Source: RGIG3159 sp045640565
GTDB lineage: Bacteria > Bacillota > Clostridia > Oscillospirales > Oscillospiraceae
NCBI GenBank assembly: GCA_045640565.1
Contig: JAZUFG010000035.1
Coordinates: 1-48,967 of the forward strand
DNA length: 48,967 nucleotides
Direction of reading: 5' to 3'
Below are positions 1 to 8,150 of this stretch, in pieces. Made by a program: the position numbers and the translations under genes. The notes below the pieces were generated by a model, which saw nothing but the letters and a program-made list of their open reading frames with translations, was not told the origin of the DNA and made no database searches. Every line of letters starts with the position of its first letter. Within the stretch, counting starts at the first letter, position 1.

Positions 1-41
1 TAAAAGTAAAAGCAGGATTATGATACCATCTGTTTTGATAT

Positions 42-121
42 TGTCAACTGGTTCAACCTGTCCCGGAATAATGGCTCATTGTTTCCGGACAGGTGGCTCA
101 AATGACTCCGGACAGGCGGCT
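42..121. repeat. Short repeats, possible insertion-sequence terminus
   Basis: Two near-identical 15-mers, TCCGGACAGGTGGCT (84-98) and TCCGGACAGGCGGCT (107-121), follow a partial copy in the opposite orientation (CCTGTCCCGGA, 57-67). Iterated short repeats beginning with a TG dinucleotide are typical of IS21-family ends, and the layout (TGTCAACTGG, then spaced repeats) resembles one. No transposase lies inside the window, so this would be only the outer end of an element to the left. The repeats are seen; the IS assignment is a guess. Confidence 0.3.
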
Positions 122-173
122 CCGCCGCACTGGAATATTCAAATGCCACCCCTTTACACAAGAGAGGCAAAAA

Positions 174-195
174 TACCGCCGCATTTGCGGCGGTA
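174..195. terminator. GC-rich hairpin
   Basis: TACCGCCGC (174-182) pairs perfectly with GCGGCGGTA (187-195) around a 4-nt loop. Read on the minus strand, it lies about 110 bp beyond the lipoprotein stop and is followed by TTTTTGCC. It could be an intrinsic terminator for the minus-strand pair ending at 302. Confidence 0.5.
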
Positions 196-250
196 GAGCG
201 ATTGATGCAAGTGGAATATTTTTCAGCCCGTCTTTAGATGCCTGCCGGTA

Positions 251-295
251 ATAAGCCCTTCTAGGGCTTATTCAAGCCTCCGGCTTAGCCGGAGG
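251..295. terminator. Two tandem hairpins after the lipoprotein gene
   Basis: ATAAGCCCT/AGGGCTTAT (251-271) and CCTCCGGCT/AGCCGGAGG (277-295) are two adjacent perfect stems just past the minus-strand stop at 302. Neither has a good U-tract, so they may act as mRNA 3'-end stabilisers or as part of a composite terminator with the hairpin at 174-195. Confidence 0.4.
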
Positions 296-301
296 TTGTG
301 A

Positions 302-1135
302 CTATCGACGTTCCGCTATCGCTTCATTTACCAGTTTTACATCTAATCCAGAATCGCTTAGGATATCTTTAGAAACCATAGTTTCTATTGAGAATCCATA
401 ATCTTTTGTCAAGAAATAAAATTCATTGTTACTGCCCCCAAAACTATTCTCTGCCGTTATTGTTACCCACCAGCCATCGTTGCCTACGCCATATATCTCT
501 CTGACGACGAGTGAGTAGGGGTTCTTAAAATCGTTTATCCATTTTAAAACAGTATCAACAAATGCCTTTTCAGCGACGCTAAGTCTCTCGTAGGCTGATT
601 GAAGTTTAACCGTGACATCACAGCTACCAAGAATTTCGTCCCCATCCGATAAATAAATCTTTGTTTGACCGGCTGTAACTCCATAAATTGTCCCATCTTT
701 CCCAACTTTAGCGATTATTTCATCTGAGGATTTCCATGTCAAATTCTCGCTATCGGCACTTTCCGGGAAAACTGAATATTGAATTCGGCATTCCTCTCCG
801 ACACTAATTTCACAGCTATTTTTTGATAAAACAACACTATCTATTTTTTGCGCTATAACAGTTACATCGTATTCAGCTACAATCTTCCCTTTTACTGAAC
901 CCGTTACTTTCGTTTTTCCGGCGTTTATCCCTTTTATCTCGAAATCTAGAATCTCTTTTACTTCAGCTATCTCTGGCGCTTCAGATTTCCATTCTATGTC
1001 TCCATATTTTTCAAGTTCTTCTTCAATGGGAAATCTTTGCCCTTTCCCAACCTCTATTCTTTTCTCAATCTTTCCACATCCTGAAAATAACAGGACCGCA
1101 ATAGCTAGTGAAAATATTAAATGCTTATTCTTCAT
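302..1135 (-). CDS. Surface lipoprotein with bacterial Ig-like (Big2) repeats
   Basis: The 277-residue product begins with a lipoprotein signal peptide: basic MKNKH, hydrophobic core, lipobox LLFSGC with the lipidated Cys at residue 20. Residues about 30-175 carry two Ig-like segments of the Big2 type; the tell-tale wording is 'WKSSDEIIAKVGKDGTIYGVTAGQT', typical of cell-adhesion and cell-wall proteins (family knowledge). The C-terminal 100 residues match nothing I recognise. The start codon directly abuts the stop of the upstream zinc-ribbon gene (TAA-ATG, with AAGGTGG upstream), so the two are translationally coupled. It probably sits on the outer face of the membrane. The ligand is unknown. 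Base composition is more AT-rich than in the housekeeping genes from 2730 on, suggesting accessory DNA. Confidence 0.8.
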   Translation of the reverse strand: MKNKHLIFSLAIAVLLFSGCGKIEKRIEVGKGQRFPIEEELEKYGDIEWKSEAPEIAEVKEILDFEIKGINAGKTKVTGSVKGKIVAEYDVTVIAQKIDSVVLSKNSCEISVGEECRIQYSVFPESADSENLTWKSSDEIIAKVGKDGTIYGVTAGQTKIYLSDGDEILGSCDVTVKLQSAYERLSVAEKAFVDTVLKWINDFKNPYSLVVREIYGVGNDGWWVTITAENSFGGSNNEFYFLTKDYGFSIETMVSKDILSDSGLDVKLVNEAIAERR

Positions 1136-2122
1136 TTATTCCACCTTTATTTGCATGGATTCATCCATTCCGTTTAATACACGTTCTATTATTTTATCGG
1201 TAAGTTCAATAGTTTTATATTCATTTTCTTCATAGAGCTTATTCATTTTCTCTGAAATATCATAGACATGTTTATAGTATGCGATATCTATTGCCCGAAA
1301 AGTACTTGAGTACGTAATTGGAATATCTGTAAAAAACTCATTATATGATGTTACTCCATCGACATATTGATATTTTCCCTCAAAATAAAAACAATAGAAC
1401 CTCATATTTTTCATGGTTCCATCTTTAGCTTTGATAGTTCCCTCCATAACAACGACTGGATTTTCTCCAGATAATTGATACAGCTGCTCGCCTATCGCGA
1501 TTCCTCTTTTTGTGTATACAAAGATATTATTTACCGTCCATGTTTCAGGATTATAAAAAGCTTCTCTTGCTGACGATAAGCAATCTAAGATTATGGACTC
1601 CCAGATCATTTGCTTTTCATATTTTTGCGAGTCTGCAAAATCACCTACTGCTTCAAAAAGTTCAAAGGCGTCTTTATAGTTATTCTCATTATAATACTGG
1701 ATTCCTTGGTTATAAGCTCTCAACAGTTTTCTTTTTTCTGTAGCATCTTTGTAACCACTTATACTTTGATACTTTTCCTCGGATTTTTCATAGTCTCCTT
1801 CTTTTAATAGTTGCTCTGCTTCTGCATATATTTCTTCGTTTTTTTTGTCGGTAATATATCTTATAACAATTAACGTTCCCACAGCTACTGCTACAAGCAG
1901 AATAATTGACAACAATATTTTTAATGTCGTCTTTCTTCTTTTAACTTTCATTGCTTTATTAGGACAGCCACAATTCTGACAAGCCTTAGCCTTCTTAGGC
2001 ATTTCTTGTCCGCATTCAGGGCAAGTAATAAATGCTACTTTTAAATTTTTCCCACATGCAGGGCATATCTTTGCTTTTTCACTTATTTGCTTTCCACAAT
2101 ATCTGCATTCTACCATTGCCAT
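1136..2122 (-). CDS. Zinc-ribbon, single-TM, TPR-like membrane protein
   Basis: This 328-residue protein starts with two consecutive zinc ribbons (Cys pairs at 6/9, 20/23, 34/37 and 48/51), then a basic stretch (KVKRRKTTLK), one membrane helix at about 66-90, and an extracytoplasmic part. The first portion of the latter (about 95-165: EAEQLLKEGDYEKSEEKYQ, AFELFEAVGDFADSQ) looks like two TPR or Sel1-like helical repeats. The cytoplasmic zinc-ribbon plus TM plus outer TPR layout is common in uncharacterised Clostridia membrane proteins. Function is unknown; with the coupled lipoprotein it may form a surface-sensing or scaffold pair (inference). The start at 2122 has GAGG 8 nt upstream; an in-frame ATG two codons later is also possible. 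Confidence 0.75.
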   Translation of the reverse strand: MAMVECRYCGKQISEKAKICPACGKNLKVAFITCPECGQEMPKKAKACQNCGCPNKAMKVKRRKTTLKILLSIILLVAVAVGTLIVIRYITDKKNEEIYAEAEQLLKEGDYEKSEEKYQSISGYKDATEKRKLLRAYNQGIQYYNENNYKDAFELFEAVGDFADSQKYEKQMIWESIILDCLSSAREAFYNPETWTVNNIFVYTKRGIAIGEQLYQLSGENPVVVMEGTIKAKDGTMKNMRFYCFYFEGKYQYVDGVTSYNEFFTDIPITYSSTFRAIDIAYYKHVYDISEKMNKLYEENEYKTIELTDKIIERVLNGMDESMQIKVE

Positions 2123-2195
2123 AGAATTTTCCTCTTTTCAAGGCATTTTTGTTTATACTATCATTTCTTTCGGCCTCTGTCCATAATAGAACATA

Positions 2196-2235
2196 AAAAA
2201 TCCTCGGGGCGTTTGAGATTGCCCCAGGGATTTTT
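2196..2235. terminator. Bidirectional terminator-like hairpin
   Basis: AAAAATCC-TC-GGGGC (2196-2210) pairs with GCCCC-AG-GGATTTTT (2221-2235) across a 10-nt loop, with two internal mismatches and A/T runs on both sides. It has the form of an intrinsic terminator in either direction, yet no intact gene lies just upstream on either strand. It may belong to a decayed gene or mark an element boundary. Confidence 0.6.
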
Positions 2236-2384
2236 GTATAAATAATGTTAAATTAACCGAAATTGGATATGAACGCCAAGCAATGAGGTATGCCGATAAA
2301 ATTGTCAATTCTTACGCACAAACTTGGGAACACCCATAAAGGAATCAATCATTTATATAGAAATATCATTCAATGGGCGTGAAG

Positions 2385-2415
2385 TGAGTCAATAAGAACC
2401 GTCCCTATTGACTCA
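2385..2415. repeat. REP-like palindrome with GGGACGGTTC core
   Basis: TGAGTCAATA (2385-2394) pairs perfectly with TATTGACTCA (2406-2415). The loop holds AGAACCGTCCC, i.e. GGGACGGTTCT on the other strand. This combination resembles the palindromes associated with REP-associated tyrosine (Y1) transposases in many bacteria. No such transposase is in the window, so it would be a non-autonomous copy. Confidence 0.45.
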
Positions 2416-2483
2416 AAAGTTCTTTGTCTTCCGGGCTTCCTTGCCGTCTCTTCATACATAAAGCCCGGAACCGTCAAAAAAAG

Positions 2484-2524
2484 CAAAAAAAACGCTGTCT
2501 GCCGCGAAGGATCAGACAGCGGTT
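2484..2524 (-). terminator. Intrinsic terminator of the tsaD operon
   Basis: CGCTGTCTG (2493-2501) and CAGACAGCG (2513-2521) form a perfect 9-bp stem. Read on the minus strand it is followed by a long T-run (from the A-run at 2485-2492), as expected for a rho-independent terminator. It lies about 205 bp beyond the tsaD stop and is the first strong terminator after the twelve-gene run. Confidence 0.75.
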
Positions 2525-2729
2525 TTCATATCTCGAAATTGTTACAAAAGCAGAACAGAGTCTCACAAGATGGAACAGCCGTGCGGAATTTCACAGAATT
2601 CACAGGGTTTTCCACAGAAAAAATCGCTTTCCATGAAAAATCTGCGAAAATATCGCGATTCAGCTGTGGAAAAAGCGGTTACAAAGATAAACGATACCGA
2701 CGAAGAAACAAGCAGGGATATCGCAAAAA

Positions 2730-3746
2730 CTAAAACTTTTCTCCCTGCAATGATTTTGTTGCATAGGCATTTAAGGTCTGATCTGCGGTATGACCGGCAA
2801 GGAATTCATAATAAGCCTGACTTCCGATCATGGCGCCATTATCCCCACAGAGCGACAAAGGCGGCATATAGAGTTCTCCCCCAAAGGCCTTTACAGCTTC
2901 CGAAAAATCATTCCGGATCCGGGAATTTGCAGCAACTCCCCCGGCAATCGCCAATTTTTTATATCCTCTCTCCTTCATTGCCATCATAGTTCTGGGCAAA
3001 AGCATATCGCTGACGGACTTGGAGAAAGACGCGGCAAGAGAGGGAATGTCCAGGGGTTCTCCTGTCTGTTCCGCATGGTGAATCAAATTCAATGCTGCTG
3101 TTTTCAGACCGGAGAAGGACATATCCAAGGGATTTCCGCTGAGTTTCGGCTGAGGCAAAGGATACTTTCTATCATCCCCCTCCTTTGCGGTGGAATCCAA
3201 AGCGGCGCCTCCCGGATAAGGCATGCCCAGAACTCGGGCAACCTTATCAAAACACTCCCCCGCTGCATCATCCCTGGTGGAGCCTAATATTTCAAGATCC
3301 GTATAGCCCTTCACATCCACGATCATGGTGTGACCGCCGGATACCACCAAACAGAGAAAAGGCGGTTCCAAATCCTTATAGGCAAGATAGTTTGCTGCGA
3401 TGTGACCCTTGAGATGATGAACGGGAATCAAGGGGACCTGCAAAGCCAGGGCCGCGGCCTTGGCAAAATTCACGCCAACCAAAACAGCGCCGATCAGTCC
3501 CGGAGCATAAGTAACCGCAACGGCATCAATCTCTTTTCGCGTAATCCCCGCTCGGGACAGGGCTTCCTCCGCAAGGCCGGAAATCGCTTCAATGTGCTTT
3601 CTCGAAGCAATTTCCGGAACGACACCGCCATACTCCCGATGAAGAGCAACCTGGGAAGATATGCAATCCGTCAATATTTCACGACCATCCCGCACAAGAG
3701 CAACTGCTGTTTCATCGCAGGATGATTCCACAGAAAGGATAATCAT
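2730..3746 (-). CDS. tsaD: tRNA N6-adenosine threonylcarbamoyltransferase TsaD
   Basis: TsaD transfers the threonylcarbamoyl group from TC-AMP to A37 of ANN-decoding tRNAs, working with TsaB and TsaE in the cytoplasm. The 338-residue length is normal. The N-terminal ESSCDETAVALV, the metal-binding histidines 111 and 115 (HHLKGH), VSGGHTMI, GGVAANSRIR and the late CGDNGAMIG are family signatures of the ASKHA-fold Kae1/TsaD enzymes. It is the last gene of the run, one nucleotide after rimI, and the rimI-tsaD pairing is common in bacteria. tsaB and tsaE are not in the window. The product ends LQGEKF. Confidence 0.97.
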   Translation of the reverse strand: MIILSVESSCDETAVALVRDGREILTDCISSQVALHREYGGVVPEIASRKHIEAISGLAEEALSRAGITRKEIDAVAVTYAPGLIGAVLVGVNFAKAAALALQVPLIPVHHLKGHIAANYLAYKDLEPPFLCLVVSGGHTMIVDVKGYTDLEILGSTRDDAAGECFDKVARVLGMPYPGGAALDSTAKEGDDRKYPLPQPKLSGNPLDMSFSGLKTAALNLIHHAEQTGEPLDIPSLAASFSKSVSDMLLPRTMMAMKERGYKKLAIAGGVAANSRIRNDFSEAVKAFGGELYMPPLSLCGDNGAMIGSQAYYEFLAGHTADQTLNAYATKSLQGEKF

Positions 3747-3747
3747 A

Positions 3748-4188
3748 TCAAAATTCCTTCCGATAAATCCATGCGTCCTCTTTCGGACTCATATAATAAC
3801 CGGGCCGGACTCCGACCCTTTGAAAGCCGTCTTTTTCATAAAGCGAAATGGCGGGCATATTGGAAGCCCGCACCTCCAAGGTGAGGCTGTGGCTTCCATT
3901 TCTTTGAAGCTCCTCCTCCAAGGCGGAAAGCAGTGCCTTCGCAATTCCCTTCCCGCGTGCCTCCGGAACTACAGCCAGATTCATCATATCCGATTCCTCG
4001 CCGCAGGTTTGGGAACCGATATAGCCCAGGAGCTTCTCCCGGTCCACGGCAGTAAGCCAAAGGCTAAGAGGGTTTTCCAGTTCCGAAGATAAGGAATTCT
4101 CGCTCCAGGGCAAGGAAAAGCAAAGGCTCTCCAATGCCGCAACGGCTTTGATATGGGAGGAGGACATTTTTTCAATTTGAAAGCTCAT
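3748..4188 (-). CDS. rimI: Ribosomal-protein-alanine N-acetyltransferase RimI
   Basis: This is a 146-residue GNAT acetyltransferase of the RimI type, which acetylates the N-terminal alanine of ribosomal protein S18. The acetyl-CoA motif is VVPEARGKGIAKALL (about 72-86), and the C-terminal ISLYEKDGFQRVGVRPGYY is the usual RimI/GNAT ending. The start ATG overlaps the polA stop as ATGA, so translation is coupled, and tsaD follows after one base. Identity rests on family motifs plus the conserved rimI-tsaD neighbourhood; the actual substrate may be broader than S18. Confidence 0.93.
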   Translation of the reverse strand: MSFQIEKMSSSHIKAVAALESLCFSLPWSENSLSSELENPLSLWLTAVDREKLLGYIGSQTCGEESDMMNLAVVPEARGKGIAKALLSALEEELQRNGSHSLTLEVRASNMPAISLYEKDGFQRVGVRPGYYMSPKEDAWIYRKEF

Positions 4189-6683
4189 TTTGCATCGCCC
4201 CAGTTTTCTCCGCTGCCGGCTTCGGCAAGAAGCGGAACGGAAAGCGCTGCGGCAGACTGCATTTCTCTGCTGAGAAGAGAAGAGACTCTCTCAGCCTGGG
4301 ACGCAGGACATTCCACAATGAGTTCATCGTGAACCTGCAGAAGAAGCTTTGCCTCCGGGAATTCCTTCTTCAGCGCGCTCGAAACCCGGATCATGGCAAT
4401 CTTCATAATATCTGCGGCAGTCCCCTGAATCGGGGTATTCAGCGCCATACGCTCCGCAGCGGAACGGATATTAAAATTCGCACTCTTCAGTTCAGGCAAG
4501 GGGCGTTTCCTCCCATAGAGGGTGGAAACATAGCCGCTTTCTCTGGCTTCACGGACGACCCTCTGCATATAGTTCCGAACGCCGCTGAAACGGTCCAGAT
4601 AGCTATTAATATAGTCTTCCGCCTCATACGGTGAAACATGCAAATCTTCTGCCAGAGACCATTTGGTAATCCCATAGACGATCCCGAAATTAACGGCCTT
4701 CGCATTTCTTCGCATAAGGGGAGTGACATTCTCCAGGGGCACATGAAAAACCTGCGAAGCGGTAACCCTGTGAAAATCCTCTCCGGAACGGAAAGCATCC
4801 TGCATTACAGAATCTTCCGCCATGTGCGAGAGAACCCGAAGCTCTATCTGGCTGTAATCCGCATCCACCAGAACGCAGCCCGGCTTTGCAATAAACATTT
4901 TCCGGATCTCGGCTCCCAAATCCGAACGGACAGGAATATTCTGCAAATTCGGCTCCGTAGAGCTCAGACGGCCGGTAGCTGTTACCATATTCTGGAAGCA
5001 GGTCCGGATCCTTCCGTCCTCATCAATTTCCTTCAAAAGGCCTTCCGCATAGGTGGACTGAAGCTTGGAAAGCTGACGGTAATTCAAAACCAGACCAACG
5101 ATGGGATGAAGCGGCCGGATTTTTTCCAAAACCTCCGCATTTGTGGAATAGCCGGATTTGGTCTTTTTTCCTGCGGGAAGCTGCAATTTCTCAAACAGGA
5201 CCTCTCCCAGAGCCTTGGGCGAATTGATGTTAAACTCGCCCCCTGCGCAGTCGTAAATCTCACGGGATAGATTTCCGATCTCTTCATTTAACTTTTGGCG
5301 GAAGGCTTCCAGCTGCCAACGGTCCACCAAAATCCCTTCATTCTCCATGTCGGCCAGGACCGGACAGAGAGGAAGGTCAATTTCGCGGTAAACTGCCTCG
5401 CTTCCCTTCTCCTGCAGGCGTCTGAGGAGCTCCGGATAAAGGCGGTAAAGCTGCGCTGCCAAAGTGACGGGAGATTCCGCCGGAAGCTCCCCTAAATAGC
5501 GGGAAGCCAACCTTCCTATATCATAGGATGCCTCCGTAGGGTCAAGGATATAGGCCATCAGGGAAATATCCTCGGCTTTGGGCCGCGGCAAAGCAAGTGC
5601 ATCAAAGCGGCGGCAAAGTGCCTTATAATCCGAACAAAGGACCGCTGCGGAGCTGCTAAGCTCCCTCAAATAGGCACAATCAACCGCACTTTCCATGACG
5701 CCTTCTTTTCCGGCGACGGCCATGGAAGACTCCCCGAGAATAAGCGCGAGAAAGCCCCGAGGCTGAGGAAGAGAACTGAGTTTTACAGGTTCTGAGGCCT
5801 TTTCCTCTGCCGGTGCTGCGCTGCGAAGGTTATAGAATTCGATCAAGCGCATGAAACAAAGGCGCTCAAACACCTTCAAAAGAGCCGGTTTATCGGGATC
5901 TCCGATCCTACAGTCCTCCGGACGGAAATCAATCGGCACTTCCGGACGGATCGTGGCAAGTTCAAAACTCAGAAAGGCATTTTCCTTTCCTTCCTCCAGT
6001 TTTTTCCGCAGGCTCTCCCTCTGCTCATCCAAATGCGCATATATCTCCTCCAGAGAGCCATATTTCAGGAGCAGATCCGCTGCCGTTTTTTTACCTACAC
6101 CGGCAACACCGGGAATATTATCGGAGCTATCTCCCATCAGTGCCTTAAGATCAATGAGTTTTTTCGGCTCAAAGCCATACTCCTCCTGAAAGATCTCCGG
6201 GGTATAGAGAACCGTTTCCGTGGATCCCGGCTTGGAAACCGTCAAGCGTACAGACACAGAATCATCAATTAACTGCAGGCTATCCCGATCCCCTGTTACG
6301 ATCACACAGCGGTCCCCATTCTCGCGGGATATTCTTCCGACAGTGCCCAAAATATCATCGGCTTCCCAACCCTGAGCCGCGAAAACAGGAATTCGCATTG
6401 CGGAAAGCACCTCGTGAATGAGGGGCATTTGCTGCGCCAATTCCTCCGGCATCGGGTGCCGGGTAGCCTTATAGCCCTCATAGAGAAGATGCCGGAAGGT
6501 AGGGCCTTTCAGATCAAAGGCAACACAAAGGCCGTCGGGAGATTCCTCCCGGCGGGCTTTTTCCATCATATTCAAAAATGTCAGCACGGCATTGGTAGGA
6601 ATTCCATCCGGCGTGGACAAAGGGCGACTTCCGTAGAAGGCGCGATTCATCACGCTGTTGCCGTCCAGGATCATGATTTTCAT
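4185..6683 (-). CDS. polA: DNA polymerase I
   Basis: An 832-residue Pol I for gap filling and Okazaki primer removal. Domains in order: 5'-3' exonuclease (about 1-290, starting MKIMILDGNSVMNRAFYG, with GDSSDNIPGVAGVGKKTA), a 3'-5' exonuclease-like domain (about 310-470), then the polymerase with motif A (DADYSQIELRVLSH), motif B (RRNAKAVNFGIVYG) and motif C (QVHDELIVE). The middle domain lacks an obvious DxE proofreading motif, as in many Firmicutes, so proofreading is probably absent. I chose the ATG at 6683 because it gives the canonical MKI...LDG start and a 4-nt gap from cysS; the longer frame (to 6734) would add 17 atypical residues and overlap cysS. Confidence 0.97.
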   Translation of the reverse strand: MKIMILDGNSVMNRAFYGSRPLSTPDGIPTNAVLTFLNMMEKARREESPDGLCVAFDLKGPTFRHLLYEGYKATRHPMPEELAQQMPLIHEVLSAMRIPVFAAQGWEADDILGTVGRISRENGDRCVIVTGDRDSLQLIDDSVSVRLTVSKPGSTETVLYTPEIFQEEYGFEPKKLIDLKALMGDSSDNIPGVAGVGKKTAADLLLKYGSLEEIYAHLDEQRESLRKKLEEGKENAFLSFELATIRPEVPIDFRPEDCRIGDPDKPALLKVFERLCFMRLIEFYNLRSAAPAEEKASEPVKLSSLPQPRGFLALILGESSMAVAGKEGVMESAVDCAYLRELSSSAAVLCSDYKALCRRFDALALPRPKAEDISLMAYILDPTEASYDIGRLASRYLGELPAESPVTLAAQLYRLYPELLRRLQEKGSEAVYREIDLPLCPVLADMENEGILVDRWQLEAFRQKLNEEIGNLSREIYDCAGGEFNINSPKALGEVLFEKLQLPAGKKTKSGYSTNAEVLEKIRPLHPIVGLVLNYRQLSKLQSTYAEGLLKEIDEDGRIRTCFQNMVTATGRLSSTEPNLQNIPVRSDLGAEIRKMFIAKPGCVLVDADYSQIELRVLSHMAEDSVMQDAFRSGEDFHRVTASQVFHVPLENVTPLMRRNAKAVNFGIVYGITKWSLAEDLHVSPYEAEDYINSYLDRFSGVRNYMQRVVREARESGYVSTLYGRKRPLPELKSANFNIRSAAERMALNTPIQGTAADIMKIAMIRVSSALKKEFPEAKLLLQVHDELIVECPASQAERVSSLLSREMQSAAALSVPLLAEAGSGENWGDAK

Positions 6684-6687
6684 AGAA

Positions 6688-8112
6688 TCAAATTCGCTTC
6701 CACTTTGTTCCCTGGGGGGTATCGATAATCTCAATGCCCCGGGCCTTCAACTCATCCCGAATCCGGTCCGCCTCTGCGTAATTCTTGGCTTTTTTGGCTG
6801 CGCTTCTTGCTTCAACCAAAGCGTCAATTTCCGGATCTCTCTCCTCCGCAGCGGCTTCCTCTTCCTGCTTTTTCAAAAGAGCCTCTGCATGCGCCAGAAT
6901 ATCCAGACTGAGGACGGTGTCTACCGCTTCCACTGCCGCAAGCTTGGTGGCATCATTTGTTTTTGCTTTCAGAATATCGTAGAGCGCAGTAATACCCAGG
7001 GAGGTATTCAAATCGCCATCCATTGCCTTGGCAAAACGATCCCGAAGCTCCTTCAGGGCAGCCTCATCCACAGGTTCTGCAGAATCTTTCTTCAGCGCGG
7101 AAACCTTCTCTATCAGCTTTTCATAGGCAGCGGCAGCATTATCCAAATTATCCCAGGTGAAAACCAGATTCTTGCGATAATGGGATTGGAGACAGAAGAA
7201 ACGGTAGACCAAGGGATCATAGCCCTTTTCCTCCAAAAGGGAAACCGTAAGGAATTCACCCTTTGATTTTGACATTTTTCCGTCTGCCGTATTGAGATGG
7301 CTGACATGCATCCAGTAATTGCACCATTTATGCCCAAGATAGCTTTCCGACTGGGCAATCTCGTTGGTATGGTGCGGGAAAGCATTGTCAATGCCGCCAC
7401 AGTGGATATCCAGATCTTCTCCCAAATGCTTCATGGATATACCGGAGCATTCAATATGCCAACCCGGATAGCCAACACCCCAGGGAGAATCCCATTTCAG
7501 GGCCTGATCTTCAAACTTAGACTTGGTAAACCAGAGAACAAAGTCATTTTTGCTGCGCTTATTGCTGTCCTCTTCCACGCTCTCGCGAACGCCAACCTGA
7601 AGATCTTCCTCGTTATGCTCATTGAAAATATAATACTTTTCCAGCTTAGATGTATCAAAATAGACATTTCCGCCTGCCTGATAGGCATAGCCGGTATCCA
7701 GCAGTTTCGTAATAATCTGAATATAGTCGGGAATGCAATGGGTGGCAGGCTCTACCACATCCGGGCGCTTGATATTGAGCTTTTTGCAGTCATTGAAGAA
7801 AGCATCCGTATAATACTGTGCGATCTCCATAACCGTTTTATGTTCCCTGCGGGCACCCTTCAGCATTTTATCCTCGCCCTCATCGGCATCGGAAGTCAAA
7901 TGGCCCACATCTGTGATATTCATGACCCGCTTTACATTATAGCCGGAAAAACGGAGATATTTCTCCAGAATATCCTCCATGATATAGGACCTGAGATTGC
8001 CAATGTGGGCAAAATGGTAAACAGTGGGTCCGCAAGTGTACATTTTCACAAGTTCTTCATGATTCGGAACAAAGAGTTCCTTCTTATGTGACGCAGAATT
8101 ATAGAGATACAT
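6688..8112 (-). CDS. cysS: Cysteinyl-tRNA synthetase
   Basis: A 474-residue class I synthetase charging tRNA-Cys. The HIGH motif appears as HIGN (36-39) after the zinc-ligand Cys27 in the CGPTVYHFAHIGN block; GWHIECSGISMKHLG and HCGGIDNAFPHHTNEIAQSE hold the other active-site and zinc ligands; KMSKS lies near residue 275. The C-terminal helical anticodon-binding part is present and the length is normal. GGAGG lies 7 nt before the ATG. It follows rimO by 38 nt, the largest gap in this run, but no separate promoter or terminator stands out. Confidence 0.97.
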   Translation of the reverse strand: MYLYNSASHKKELFVPNHEELVKMYTCGPTVYHFAHIGNLRSYIMEDILEKYLRFSGYNVKRVMNITDVGHLTSDADEGEDKMLKGARREHKTVMEIAQYYTDAFFNDCKKLNIKRPDVVEPATHCIPDYIQIITKLLDTGYAYQAGGNVYFDTSKLEKYYIFNEHNEEDLQVGVRESVEEDSNKRSKNDFVLWFTKSKFEDQALKWDSPWGVGYPGWHIECSGISMKHLGEDLDIHCGGIDNAFPHHTNEIAQSESYLGHKWCNYWMHVSHLNTADGKMSKSKGEFLTVSLLEEKGYDPLVYRFFCLQSHYRKNLVFTWDNLDNAAAAYEKLIEKVSALKKDSAEPVDEAALKELRDRFAKAMDGDLNTSLGITALYDILKAKTNDATKLAAVEAVDTVLSLDILAHAEALLKKQEEEAAAEERDPEIDALVEARSAAKKAKNYAEADRIRDELKARGIEIIDTPQGTKWKRI

Positions 8113-8150
8113 CGTATTTCCTCCAAAGGGGCAAAAGCCCGCATATTTTT

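Larger units (their letters stand above)
2236..2729. other. Non-coding stretch between accessory edge and tsaD operon
   Basis: No convincing gene is present. A frame from about 2239 to 2339 (plus strand) reads ...GYERQAMRYADKIVNSYAQ... to a TAA and may be the tail of a decayed gene. The rest holds a REP-like palindrome (2385-2415), a long-loop stem TTCCGGGCTT/AAGCCCGGAA (2429-2438 with 2461-2470), the tsaD terminator (2484-2524) and two DnaA-box-like 9-mers (2608-2616 and 2665-2673). Confidence 0.5.

Noticed and set aside
2570..2989. 139-codon plus-strand frame overlapping the tsaD end
   Set aside because: It overlaps the conserved tsaD C-terminus in antisense, has no recognisable motif and lacks a ribosome-binding site.
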